A DNA stretch of 64,000 nucleotides from Xiphydria camelus (lineage: Eukaryota; Arthropoda; Insecta; Hymenoptera; Xiphydriidae). Shown one piece after another: positions 50,813 through 63,500 of this stretch; position 1 is the stretch's first letter, and each line of letters begins with the position of its first letter. Below the pieces are notes generated by a model that ran no database searches, was not told the origin of the DNA, and saw nothing but the letters and a program-made list of their open reading frames with translations. Both the position numbers and the translations under genes were made by a program. The stretch is from positions 18,983,940-19,047,939 of the forward strand of contig OY783193.1 in assembly GCA_963678675.1 (NCBI GenBank). The letters are read 5' to 3'.

Positions 50813-51748
50813 TGTTGCGTGCCGGGCTGGTCTTCTTGGTCCCTTTGTAGGGGGCAGGTCCGTGCCCGTGGAGTGCTGAACCACTCTGCTCGGAAAGAGC
50901 GGGATCGGGAGATGAAGAGTTTTATTGCAGGTGGAGAAAGGAAAACTCTTAATCCAAGAATTAGGTGATCACCAATGAATTATATTTTAACACATAGTTG
51001 GAATATAATTTGTCGTTATAAATCGGTATCTGAGTGCACCTCGAGCGGCAAAGTGCATCCTTTTAAATCAAAAGTCCCCGCCTCTCGGTAACAACGGGGA
51101 ACCAATCAAATACTCAGCGCTAATGTGGGGAACCAATCTGATACTCGACGCTAGTCGTAGTCAAGGACTCTACTCCCACTTTCTTCGTCTACGCACAATG
51201 ATCTAATCCACGCCCCACGCGTCCACGTGTGAAGAAAGTACGCATCGACCCTGACTCTGGCGCGCACAATTCCACGCACTCGAAAGAAAACATGCCCTCA
51301 TTAACCGTGGGTCTACCGCGCACGAACTCCCGCAATCCGAAGCGCGTATCGATGACAAATCTTATGCGCGCACGCCTACGTGACTGAAAGAAAGGAGAAC
51401 TGTTCTTGCTAGGTAAATGAACTACGACCTATCGGTCCGCGAAAGGTGATACCATATTTACAAACGGAGCTCGCAGCGGCCCGCGACTCAGATCCCCTGT
51501 CCATCACGCAATAAAGGTGTTTATAATCTCGCGAATAGAAACCACGGTGGCCTGCGACCTATTTAACTTATCACGCAGTCTTCGACGTTCTCGTTCTTTC
51601 TCTCTATTACAGTCCATCTATACCTTACTTGCTTAATAAAATGACAATAATTAGAGGTTAATACAAAGAGTTTGAATGCGCCGCCAAAAATCTAGTAACT
51701 TCCAAAAGTTATAGGGATTTTAGGTCAAGTCTGGATGCAGACGCGACA
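50813..51748 (-). repeat. 5' LTR of gypsy copy 1
   Basis: 936 bp. On the minus strand it ends ...CACGCAACA, directly followed by AATTTTGGTGACAGCGG containing the probable primer-binding site. Confidence 0.9.
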
Positions 51749-51992
51749 GATGTTACGCAGAACCCGCAGAACATAACGAACATAACCTAGTAGAGAGAGG
51801 GTACGCTATGTCACGCGAAAAAATCTAATGGAACTCTCACGACAGTTGACGCGTACCACGAAGTGATATTCCATAAATTTGCAACAAATTGACTCTCCGA
51901 ATTATCGCGTTCTCTTCATGTCCCTTTCGTGACGGCGCGGGGCCTTGCATTGTGACTTATTGGACGGTGCTACGCGAGCTCGCGGCGCGAGG

Positions 51993-52385
51993 ATGTCGAA
52001 ACGTAAATTAGACGATGTTTTGAAGGAAGATTGGGAGCCACAGAGGAAGTCTGATATAAAGAATTCCCTGGACTCCGACGAAGAGGACGATGAGACTAAC
52101 GAGGATACGTACAATGTGATGAACGAAAATGATTTCGAAGGTAAGTTCGTTCCTGCTCTGTTCTGAATATATCTATTATCGGAAGCCTGAGGCGGAGTCT
52201 GAAATAACTTCGATTGTCCAGGAACGGAGGATGATCCAGTGGCTCCCGAAGCAGAAGTCGGATTCACGGCGTTTAACATGAAGGAGGAATTGGAAGAAGG
52301 TCACTTCGATAAAGAGGGACACTATTTGTGGAAGAAAGAAAAGCAGGTTAAAGACAATTGGCTGGATAACATTGATTGGGTCAAG
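51993..52385 (+). CDS. CD2BP2: CD2BP2 / U5-52K homologue, first two coding exons
   Basis: Exon 1 (51993-52140) starts ATG in MSKRKLDDVLKEDW, with the conserved HSLDSDEE-like NSLDSDEEDD. GTAAGT donor at 52141, acceptor TCCAG ending 52221. Exon 2 (52222-52385) encodes FTAFNMKEELEEGHFDKEG and DNWLDNIDWVK, hallmarks of CD2BP2, a U5 snRNP assembly factor. It ends at a GTTAGT donor. Splicing is in frame (E-G-T). The C-terminal GYF domain exons were not found downstream, so the gene has a very long intron, continues elsewhere, or is a partial copy. The GC-rich upstream (51940-51990) is compatible with a 5' UTR. Confidence 0.85.
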
Positions 52386-52441
52386 GTTAGTCATACTTAT
52401 TTTATTCTGTATACAAAGATCTAGGTGCTTATGTATCTCAA

Positions 52442-52702
52442 TATGAGGGGCTGAGATTCATAGTGGCATAAGTCAGATTATCCAGATTTTCCAAAGTAAC
52501 CACTTTGTCGTCCGAAACATACATGTAACCTTTTGTTAGCCACGTCATTCACGCCCAAATTATAGCGGTACATATTTAGAAGGTAATACACCTCAGAAAC
52601 TGTAATCTTAGAAAGGGCTTATGTATGTTTGGGACGGCAAAGCGGTTGCTTTGGAAAATCTGGATAATCTGACTCATGCCATGGGATCTAAGCCCCTCAT
52701 AT
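52442..52702. mobile_element. TA-type MITE in the CD2BP2 intron
   Basis: Inverted arms TGAGGGGCT...; shared blocks GTCAGATTATCCAG and ATTTTCCAAAG; flanking TA. About 80-bp arms. Confidence 0.75.
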
Positions 52703-53299
52703 ATTGATAAATATTCGACAAACGTTGATGCGTTTTACTAGATTACATAAATTGAGCTTCATTTCGAATCTACTTCACTGCATTTGCAATCTTGTGATTT
52801 GTGGAAAAATTCGTGGTTTATAATTAAGTTTTTATGAAAACGTAGAGTAAATAAATTATTGAAATGAAAAATTATATAACGTTAAAGTATTCGAAAGGAA
52901 TATTTAAATCTTCACGGTTATTAAGAGTGCTATTTGATCATGATTACCACATTATCTATGAACTTTTTATCTAAGTTCATATAACACCTTTTTAAAAATT
53001 AAATAATTGTATACCAAAAGAGATTAAAGTTTATAAGTGGAAATGATACATCATCAAAATGACTTTGCTTAGACGATGTTCTGGTATTTGATCAATGTTT
53101 AATTCAGATATCCCTCTTGAAAAAAAACTCATGACATTCTCATAAAGTGGACAGATACAGCATGGAACCTCATATACTTTCATCTAAAAAAGGGGGGATT
53201 TACGAGGATATAGGAGACTCTGCAGTTTGTCCAGTTTAAGAGAATCTTATGTGTACTTTTCAATAGGGATCTGAGAAAGTTAATTTGCTGTGTTAACTT
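52703..53299. other. AT-rich non-coding stretch
   Basis: No exon, RNA gene or repeat recognised. Confidence 0.4.
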
Positions 53300-53354
53300 G
53301 TTAGCGCCCAGCGTCTTATTTATAGGGCGGATAAATAAGACGCTGGGCGCTAAC
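53300..53354. repeat. Perfect 24-bp-arm hairpin with 7-nt loop
   Basis: Left arm 53300-53323 (GTTAGCGCCCAGCGTC then TTATTTAT) and right arm 53331-53354 are exact inverse copies; loop AGGGCGG. GC-rich arms in AT-rich DNA. Confidence 0.85.
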
Positions 53355-53689
53355 GGGTTTATAACTATAATTGAGCCAGCAGCTGGACTAACGACTTAAA
53401 GCATATTAAGCAGTTTTTCCATATTTATACATATTCATAATCTAAGATACTTATATATCATAGATATTAATTTCATAATGGTATGTGCATAATATATCAA
53501 TGAATGAGCTGTTTTATAATGACGCGTGCTCCCTAAGACACTGCGTACGCTGACGTGACCACGCCGTGTTCGACAAGTCGACGATTCTAATTGATTGAAA
53601 TTCGAATTGCTTACAATTAGTATTTTTATGTACGTATATGTTTCTCTCTAGGTTTGAATCGCATATTACTCTTATATATATATATATGT

Positions 53690-56600
53690 TTATCTAACGA
53701 AGACTTTGAGGACTCGCGTTATATGTTCGTTAAATCGCTTCATATACCCAATATATGTTATGTGAAATTGATAGCGGGACTTTTTTTTATTTCTCTACGT
53801 TATATAAGCAAACTTGTATTATATGTCTACTATGGGACAACTTTATGCACTGTCAACTATGAAACCAATAAATAATTTTTTGAACGACTACTATGGGGAC
53901 GTATAAATGATTTTTGTAAAGTATGAGGACATTTTTCTAATGGTTAATATGAGGACTTTTCCATTGGTTTGTGAAATGGTTCTTTCGAAGACATTTCAAA
54001 TTATTACTCATATTTTTGTTACATCGAATTTTTCAAATGTTCATTACGTTAAACATAATGAACTTACTAACATCAAATGAATAAACAATTCTACTACTCT
54101 CCTATAAATAGATATGTAAACCTATTTAATTAAAAAATTTAATTCAATGCAGTGTCTCCAAAAGCAGCGTTATATAAATGTCCTCAAACTGTTCATATCA
54201 ATGATTGAAAGTCCTCATAGCAGTCATTATATGAGTTTGCAAATCCTCTAATGGTTACTATGAGGAAAACTGTGATATTTACACAGTGATGACTTTGAGG
54301 GCTTTAAAAATGTTTCTAATTATAATACAATTGACATCTGTGAAAGTTATTCGACGCATTGATTTCCGTACTATCATTGAATATATGATTATTAAAATGA
54401 TCAACTTCTCTGACTACTTCCGAAAAAGTACACGATTCCTATTCTCAGTCCGAATGAACACACTCGTTATTTTAAGTCTTAACTGTTAATAAAAAAAAAG
54501 TTGTAAACTTACGATTAATGTGATGTGATCTATCCGCTGCATTAAGCATAATGAATTCACTACCATTAGATGAATAAATAACATTCTTTCATAGATATGA
54601 AAAATTATTTAATTACAAAATTAAATTTCATGCAGAGTCTTCATAGTAATCATTATATGAGTAAGTCCCTGTCATGGGTACTATAAGAGTACCTACTATA
54701 AAGACACCTGTGATGTATATGAAACAATGATTTTTGAGACTTTGAAACAATTATCATAGATGTTAATTACGTTATTGTTAATTAGAAACTTTTTTAAAGT
54801 CCTCAAAGTCATGGTTGTATAAACGCCACAGGTGTCTCGATAGTAACCATTACACGGACGTACAATCTCATATAAAGACAACTATGAGGACACTGCATTG
54901 AATTTTATTTTTAACTTAAATTTTCAGCACTTTTAGGAAAATTTTTCTGTATGTATTCGATGGTAGTGAGTTCATGATGCTTAGCGTAGCGGATAAAACA
55001 ATCATAGTTATCGTAAATTCAAAACTTTTTTATTAACCATTCAGGGGGTTAAAATAATGAATATGTTTGCGTTCGAAATTAGAATAGCAATCGTGTACTT
55101 TTTCGAAAATAGTCAGAGAAGTTGACGGCTTTAATAACCATATATTCAACGGTCGTATGAAGATAAGAGTCCATGGTATTCTTTTTCTCTAAATCCTCAA
55201 AATCATCTTTAAATACATATTTCACAGATGTCATAGTAACCGTTACAAGACTTGAAAACTCATATAGTGACTGCTGTGAGGACCCTGAATTAAATTTAAT
55301 TTTTAAATTAACTAATTTTCAGCATCTTTAGGAAAATCTTATTTATTCATCTGATGATAGTGAGTTCATTACGTTTAACGTAGCAGAGGTATCAAATCCT
55401 ATTTATCGTACACTCAAAACTTTTTTTATTAACATTTAAGGAGTTCAAACAATAAGAGTGTTTGCATTGAGACTGAAAATAGAAATGTCTATGTATTTTT
55501 TCGAAATTAGTCACGGAAGTTAATGATTGTAATAATCCTGCATTTAACGGTAGTACAGGGATGAGTTTTGTAAAGTCCTCAAAGTCATCCTTGAATACAT
55601 ATTTCAGGTGTCTTCATAGTAATCATTACAGAGATTTGCAAACTCATATAATGACTACTATGAGGACTTCCAATTATTGATATGAATAGTTTAAGAACAT
55701 TTATACACTTTTGCGTTTAAAGACATTGCATTAAATTCAATTTTTACAACTAAATCATTTTCAGCATCTTTAAAAGAATCTTATTCATCTGATAGTAGTG
55801 AGTTCATGATGTTTAACGTAACGGATGTATCAAATCATATTTTATTGTAAATTAAAAACTTCTTTTATCAAGCATTCAGGGAATTAAAATGACGAGTGCT
55901 TTCACTTATACTGAAAATAGATATGTAGTTACAGAAGTTAGTGATTACAATAATCATACATTTAACAGTAGCACGAAGATGAACAGATGGAAACTGTTCG
56001 TAAACGTCAAGTAGACTCGCATCCACTGTGTTAAAAATAATCAACTTACTACCAGATAAACAAACAAAATTTTTCTAAAGATGCTGAAAATTAATGAATT
56101 AAAAATCAAATTTAATACAGTGTCTCCAAAAGCAGCGTTATATAAATGTCCTTAAACTGTTCACATCAATGATTGAAAGTCCTCGTAATAGTCATTATAT
56201 GAGTTTATAAGGCCCGGTTCCACAACTCGGGCTTAACTCTTAAACGGAGTTTAAATCATCCGTCCAACCAATGAGCGCCCGAGAATGAGGATTTAAACCG
56301 AGTTTATCTAGATAAGCCCGAATTGTGGAACTGGCCCTAAGTCTCCGTAATGATCACTATGAAGACATCTGTGATATTTATACAATGATGATTTTGAAGA
56401 TTCTAAAAAAATCGGTAGAATTCTTTAGCGACGAGGAATACTGAGATTAAGTCAATAAACGATGTCAAGATAATTTGAAAAATATCTAAAAAGTTGGCAG
56501 TTTTTTTAAACTTCAGTCTGGAGACTTCATTATCGATTCATCATATGTCGATAAATTTTACAGTCGATAGTTTAGATTCCAATTATTCCAACCTCTACAT

Positions 56601-57600
56601 AAATTTCCGGGAATCCCAACTAGCGGTGAGAAACATAACCGTGCAATCAAAAACGGCACGTGGTGAAATAACCGATGTGCAATTAAATATTAAACTTAAG
56701 AGACAACCATGTCGGCATTAACATTATTTACAGATTATGTATTTTTTGTTTGTCAACTTAAAGACGTTTTTGTGAAGGGGAAAATAACTTCAGTTAAATA
56801 CACAGATAAAAAAAAGTACGACGCTCGCGTACTTGCCATTTGCAGTAAGTAGACATAACCTATTAATTCTTTTGAATTGGCACATGTGCGTGGAAAAAGG
56901 AGTATACGTCGAAAATTGCGTAAAGTGAGATAAGTCGTCTACAGGATTTTTCTGGGTATTGCCTATCGCTGGGAAAGGTCAAAAAGACATCATTCAAATC
57001 ATCTTTAAATACATATTTCAGGTGTCATAGTAACCGTCACAAGACTTGAAAACTCATATAGTGGCTGCTATGAGGACTCTGCATTAAATTTAGTTTTTAA
57101 ATTAAAATTTTCAGCATCTTTTTAGGAATATCTTATTTATTCATCTGATGATAGTGAGTTCATTACGTTTAACGTAGCAGAGGTATCAAATCCTATTTAT
57201 CGTACACTCAAAACTTTTTTTATTAAGTTTTAAGGAGTTCAAACAATAAGAGTGTTTGCATTGAGACTAAAAATAGAAATGTCTATGTATTTTTTCGAAA
57301 TTAGTCACGGAAGTTAATGATTGTAATAATCCTGCATTTAACGGTAGTACAGAGATGAGTTTTGTAAAGTCCTCAAAGTCATCCTTGAATACATATTTCA
57401 GGAGTCTTCATAGTAATCATTACAGAGATTTGCAAACTCATATAATGACTACTACGAAGACTTCCAATTATTGATATGAACAGTTTAAGAACATTTATAC
57501 ACTTTTGCGTTTAAAGACATTGCATTAAATTCAATTTTTATAACTAAATCATTTTCAGCGTCTTTAAAAGAATCTTATTCATCTGATAGTACATCTACAA
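53690..57600. repeat. Field of diverged ~350-500 bp repeats
   Basis: Repeated blocks such as GTCCTCAAAGTCAT, AACTCATATAATGACTACTA, TTTTCAGCATCTTTA and TGATAGTGAGTTCAT occur many times in both orientations. A ~600-bp segment at 55200-55800 is nearly identical to 56993-57592. Small ORFs inside (such as 56494-56721) are not convincing. Confidence 0.7.
56211..56337. mobile_element. Harbinger-type MITE
   Basis: 127 bp, ends GGCCCGGTTCCACAA and complement, with TAA duplication (56208-56210, 56338-56340). Ends resemble the other Harbinger elements here. Confidence 0.82.
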
Positions 57601-58494
57601 AATAACGTAAATCTTGAGTGAAAAGGGGTTTATGTCATGTTAAATCTCCTCTAAGCTACAAGGGACCCATTCCCATAATTGCTAAAAAGAAAGAAAATTT
57701 ACTTGAACTTCTGCCTTATATCAATAAGATCTTTGACTTTTTTTATCAGAACATTATCACGAAGGGCAATGTTCCTAAATAGTCTACAATTAAGCGATAG
57801 TGAATCTGAATAACCAGCATACTATTTTTAATGTATATGTAATCCATTGTTTTGTTACGTTTTGTCTCGTTAAATTTAGACATAATAAACCTTTGTAAAA
57901 AAGTATAGCACTATCGTCACCTTCCTGCAAAAAGTCACAAACTAACATTTATCATCAACTGACTTAGGTAGTTTCTGCTCTATAATATCGGTATTATATT
58001 TCGGTTAATGACTTTTTATGATGCGCGCATGCTTATTCCCAACGCATTTAGCACTTGGTGAGTTTTACCATTTAAAGATTTAATAAAATTAAGCTACTAG
58101 GTCCAGTTAGGTGAATTTTACAAAATATGTTAGTTAGTGACTTTTTGCAGGAAGGGGACGTATTGTCAATTTTCACATTCGGAAAAAGGATATGTATTTT
58201 TTTTTTTAGAAATTTTTGGTGTCATTGGAAATAAGTCAACTTTTTTTTTCTTATTTTCAAGATTATGTATTTGACCCCAGAATCAAAGAATAGTCTCATG
58301 AAAACATGTCACTCCACAAGACAATTTTTGGATATGTTAATTTGTGATCAATCACGACACCAACAAACTGTTTTCCTTTTTTTCTCAAAACTAAAGATTT
58401 CGACTTATACCCCTTTTCCCACGCATGAGCCAATTTATTTATTTATTCATTTATTTTGTTTAATGCAATTTGAAACTTTTATAATTTATCACAG
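57601..58494. other. Mostly non-coding stretch
   Basis: AT-rich. The acceptor ATTTATCACAG at 58484-58494 marks the start of the zinc-finger gene exon. Nothing else recognised. Confidence 0.4.
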
Positions 58495-58816
58495 ACAACA
58501 AGGACATTTTAAAAAGGATTCAATTGCACTTGAAGGGAAGCCCTACTAAGGGCCGGTTTTACCAACACGGTATAAACGCCGTATAGCGCTATACTGAGAA
58601 TAACCTGTACGCAAGCGTTTTACCACGATGGTATAAGTCTGGAATAGGATAAACTTTGGAATAAATGCAGGGATAGCTTATCCGGCAGTTTCAGCGCTGG
58701 ATAAGCTAGCTATCCTCGGGATAACCTAACTTTTTGTTTGCGTCTATTATTCCGTGACAGAATCACAACCGTGACAGAATCATAATAATTGTTATTAGTT
58801 GTGAAATAGAGTTGAT

Positions 58817-59166
58817 TGATGTGCCAGTTGTCAAATCATCATCTGATGATGAAATTGACGTCTTACAAAGAATGAGAAATCCTAGGAAAATACGTGCCCG
58901 GTAAGTAAATAAAGGATACCTATACCTACTAATTTATAACCAATATCTAATACAAAACTATTCCAGAGTTGACTATTTCGAAGAATACAATGGTTGTAGA
59001 ATTCTTCACTTGCTTTCGTTTGGAAAAACAAACCTGTCAGAGATTATTGGGACAAATACGACATCGCATTGCTTCGAGGTCGCCAAGAAATGCAGCAATT
59101 CAGCCAGCAACAAAATTATTGCCGACTTTAAGATTTCTTGCTTCGGGATCAATGCTAATTACTGTA
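58817..59166 (+). pseudogene. Harbinger transposase N-terminal exons
   Basis: Exon 1 with KSSSDDEIDVLQRMRNPRK ends at donor GTAAGT (~58901). Exon 2 has VEFFTCFRLEKQTCQRLLGQ and LLPTLRFLASGSMLITVG, the HARBI1-type region before the first catalytic Asp. The coding stops at a GTAATC donor-like site. The rest of the transposase is missing. Confidence 0.7.
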
Positions 59167-59230
59167 GGTAATCGTTTTTATCATAATGTTAAAACTTTTA
59201 ATTAGTCATTATTATATGCCGCCACCTCAG

Positions 59231-59658
59231 CAACCTCCAACGACTCCTAACATCGCGAGGAGAGCTAGTTTACAGGGCTACAAGTTCATCGATCGGCATA
59301 AACCGCCACTGATCTCCCAGAAATCAATGGGCGACATACTGAAAAACATCAACAAAGTCAAAATGAAACTCGTCACAAGGTACGATTAAACAATTTTATC
59401 GCGGTAAACTTTTTATTCGCCAGGAACAAAGAGGAGTTTCGCATTGTCAGAATGTCGTGGCTGCGAAAGATTGATTTTGTTCACAGTGGGCTTTTAAACG
59501 TGTTTTTCAGATCGCCGGGTGGGAGACCTTTGCGAGCCAAACGAGAAAATAGCTCTTGCAACGACCTTCAAGAGATCTTACGGAAACGATATATCGCAAT
59601 GCAATCGCCGGACAGTAGAAATTCCACCGCGACGTTGACGTTCGATAATTCGTTCTAG
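59231..59658 (+). CDS. MTFR1-family (mitochondrial fission regulator-like) 3' exons
   Basis: Exon 59231-59379 (acceptor either CCTCAG at 59230 or ATTAG at 59205) encodes RRASLQGYKF and GDILKNINKVKMKLVTR. Intron 59380-59510 (131 bp, GTACGA...TTTTTCAG). Exon 59511-59658 encodes SPGGRPLRAKR and DLQEILRKRYIAM, ending TAG. The ILK..N.VK....RS...L...L.K pattern is that of the conserved C-terminal part of MTFR1/MTFR2 proteins, which act at mitochondria. A likely poly(A) signal AATAAA lies at ~60472. 5' exons are not within the unit. Confidence 0.55.
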
Positions 59659-60530
59659 ATTAAGAACTCGATGATACTCAAGTTCTCTGGGTCGCAGCAA
59701 TCGCGTCGGACGGTGCTCCGAGGAACGGCTATTGTAGCCTTCTTTTATAAATGAGTCTTTCTCTGCGAGGTAATTTCGCACGACACATTTTAGATTATAG
59801 TTCTTTTTTAATAGGAGGATAGAAGCTCATAGAAACGTCGGGAAAATTTTGTTTTCTCTCTTCACTCTTTTACTCAGAAAATGCAAGTTTAAATTTAAAA
59901 TTGACGCACGCGGGTCTCTAATCGCGAGAATCTCAACGGTATCCAATAATATCAACCAAAGAAGTCATCTACCATTGCATTGTCTTGTATAAGTAACATT
60001 TAAATTTATCTAGGTAGACATTATACCTTTCTTCAATTCGCGTGATTGCAGTTTTCAGGAGCAGAAGTGATACATCCGTCGTACGATGTAGAATATGAAA
60101 AAATTTTAGATTTGCATTGATACACTTTTGTAAGATACCTCGGCATTAGACATCAAGTCGTACAACGCTCTTTGTATACTTTTTAGATAGGGTCGCGTAT
60201 ACTTAAAAAAACGATAACATTGTACCGCTCTATGTAATCTCAGAGTAATGTCACCGCGTGATAAATCTTAAGTTGTAGCGATTTAAAAGTTTATAGATTT
60301 TAGAATATATTTTGTCCGATACGAGATTTGGATCAAATGGTGCAATTTTACGTTGTAATTACTATTATTGTGTGACGACCCTTATAGTTTTTTGAGACTG
60401 AACACATTCTTGTTGGTGAGATATCGAATGTTTGGACGTGTTTTGTACCTGATGCTTTTATCGACGACTCGAAAATAAAAGTTATTGTTACGAAAATATA
60501 AATATATTGTTATAGATATCTTTTATTTAC
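59659..60530 (+). other. Probable 3' UTR of the MTFR1-like fragment
   Basis: AT-rich, no ORF. AATAAA near 60472 just before the inverted Harbinger end. Confidence 0.4.
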
Positions 60531-63500
60531 CGGGCACGTATTTTCTTTGGATTTCTGATTCTTGGTAATACGTCAATGTCATCATCAGATGATGATTAAA
60601 AAACTGGTACATCAATCAACTATTTCAAAATTAATAACAATTTACCACAACGATCAGGTTATGATTATATCATGAAAGAATAAAGACGTCAAAAACAAAA
60701 AGTTAGGTTATACTGAGAATAACAACTCCGAATTTCATTTATCGCGCCGGAACAGCTGTCAAAACGACCAAATGTCATGCGCAGTACGTACTTCTTACTA
60801 CCAACCTAAAAATAATTTTAGATGGCCAACGCTTATACCTGGAATAGTTATCCCAGGCAAACTTGGAGCTGGTAAAACGCCTGCGCTTTATACCAGGTAT
60901 AAAGAAGAGTATAAATTTATCCTCGGTATACTTATTCTAGGTATAACTTGGCTTTGGTAAAACTGGCCCTAATTACGATAAAATCTGGTCATGTGTTCAG
61001 TCAACTGGTTTTACCTTTGCAGCAGCTTCTCGAGAAATTAAAAAATGTAAAGGTAAATTTGAATTAGCATTTATAGACACTTTTTTTTTTTCCTTAAATT
61101 TATTTGTTATGTATTTACATATTTTTTTGTAACTTTAGTAATAGATTTTTTTGTTTTTCAGATAATTCCATTTTATTGATAGATAAAATTATTTTGCCTG
61201 AAGAGTTTAAAGAATTATGCATTAATGACTTCACCTCGAGTTACCTTATTGAAGAAAATAATGTTTTCAAACAACAGTGAACATTTTTACGATTAAAATC
61301 TGTAAATCGTAATGACCATAACGAAACAAACCTGTTGAAACTACAATCAACTCAGAAAAGAAAAATATCAAGAGACTCCAATGGTAGCAGGTCTAGCAGT
61401 GAATTTCAAGTAACAAAAAAGAATTTTAAGCACGATGTGAAGAACTCGATACTGTCAATTTCGATCGAGATTCACCACAAATCCCGTCTACATCCAAAAT
61501 GGGTCAAAGCTTAATTAAAACGTGCAGAGTCGATTTGAATTCCAAAATCATAGCCGAATCTCCTCCTAAAAATCTTTCTAATAATTCCACGTATAATGTC
61601 AACGAAAACTTCAGAAATCCTGTAACTTCTTCACAATCAGACAATCTCGACCACACTGACAAACCAGTTGTCCCATCTAACACTGATACTGACACTGGTA
61701 GTATTGAATCCAAGAAAAAGGATTTGGAAATTCAAGAAAAATCAAGAATTGCAGACTCCACAGATCTATTTGAATCCGAAGAAGAAGTTTCACAGGCTAA
61801 GGTACTCGTCTCACCCACAATTCAAAACCACGGTCGCATTTATGATCTGAAGAATAATTCTAACCTGTGCCACAGGTAGATGAAGAAAGTAACAAAAGAA
61901 AAAATCGATATACTTTCGAGGAGGACGCTAACGTGATGAAATCAAGACCGAACATTTCAAATGATGAGGGAGGATTTCCAGTTGATGTTCCAATCCACAA
62001 CTCCAGTAATGATCTCGTCAATGGATCAAACGAACTAATGAAACATGCAGTTAGACCATCATCACAAATAACAGATGTTAGTGATGCAATATCGTTTCCA
62101 TGTAAAGTGATCAACTCTTCTGATATGTTTGTGGATAAATTAGATGATGACAGTCAAAGTGCTGTATCAGAATCAATGAACGAAATCTCCACAGTAATAC
62201 CTGAGACCAGCTATGAAGATGAAAGTGAAAGTCGTCATCCAAGACAACTTCGAAATTCGATTAGGACAGAAGAAACATACGTAAAATGGCGAGCAGATTA
62301 TTCAGTAAAAACAGAAAAAGTGTCAGGAGAAGGTCCTGAAGGGGAAGTATTTACGAATACTAACATGAGTAAATTTGCAGCGTTTACGGCAGAGAAAAAC
62401 GTGACTATTACAGAACCTTTACTTGATAATATAATATACAACTTTCATTCAAAAGTGAAACCTGATTATTTAAATAATAATGTGGAAAAGGAATTAAACG
62501 AGCAAGAGGAATGTAGAACTGACAGTTTAAATGAAAGCGTTGAAAAGACATTGGACCAAAATGGGGAATCGACAAACTTCCACGTCGATCCTGTTAAAAA
62601 TAAAGTTGCGATGCATGGAGATGGCCACGATCTTTCTAATAACGACGATGCGTCATGTACTCCGGTAGACAAGTTAAAAAAAAGGGCAATGCCAAATGTA
62701 ATTAAAACTGAAGTCTTGACGAGAAAATATAAAGTGTCACGTCAATTTGTCCGGAAGAAAAATGAATCTATAAGGAATAATCGTCAGGAAAAATAAAAAA
62801 ATGCTGATACTGAAAGTGACGAAGATTGTGAATCTCCAGGTGAACCTCTGCTACATTCTACAGCTTACGCAATAGAAGAGAAGTCAACTGGTGCAACACC
62901 AAAATTTGATGACGATGGTCTTTACAAATCTTCCACAGATTCAGATGAATCCAATGAGGTAGCATTTACTCCAAGAAAAAAATTAAGAAAAAAAGTGAAA
63001 CCAAAAATACACAAGAACAAAATTGTCGAAAATGAAAAATTTATTAATAGTCAACGCAAAAAATTACAGAAAATGGACTGTGAGATCGACAACAATGACA
63101 GCGTTCCTGGGAAACCCAAGCCACTTTCTACAGAGTGTGAACAAGCAAAACCATCGACATCAAAATTTAATAAAAATGAACTTAATGACTTTTCTGAGGA
63201 TGTCGATAATTCTGATAATTATGATCCAAAAAATGATTCACAAGCAAGCTCCGATTCTGACGAGGAATGGTCGACCGATGAAAATGATGAAGAAGTGACA
63301 TTCAAGCCTCCTAAGCAACTTAACATTACTCATAACGGTAATGCTCCCATTTCTGCTCCAGATGACAGAAACCTTATCGTCAATTCATCAACATCTGGTC
63401 CAAAAAAACATTTTTGTTTATACTGCAAAAAATGGCAAAACAAATTGGCCAGACATATGGAGTTTGTTCATAAGGATGAAGATGATGTTAAAAAATTTAC

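Larger units (their letters stand above)
43452..51748 (-). mobile_element. Ty3/gypsy LTR retrotransposon, copy 1, 8.3 kb
   Basis: 936-bp LTRs (43452-44387, 50813-51748) with about three visible differences and a 4-bp duplication GATG (43448-43451, 51749-51752). On the minus strand: leader repeats, gag, a small inserted hairpin, protease, RT/RNase H, an acidic extension, and a degenerate integrase. Recently inserted but lacking an intact integrase. Confidence 0.9.
58550..60969. mobile_element. Composite Harbinger unit carrying MTFR1-like exons
   Basis: Ends GGGCCGGTTTTACCA and (inverse) GGGCCAGTTTTACCA with a TAA duplication (58547-58549, 60970-60972). The left part (58550-~59170) and the inverted right part (~60530-60969) are both 5' ends of the same Harbinger family (shared TGATTGATGT, CATCATCTGATGATGA and ATACGTGCCCGGTAA blocks). 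Between them lies a host gene fragment. Removal restores an open exon. Confidence 0.72.

Noticed and set aside
56494..56721. 75-codon ORF as a gene
   Set aside because: Short, inside the diverged repeat field, with no splice sites or domain recognised.
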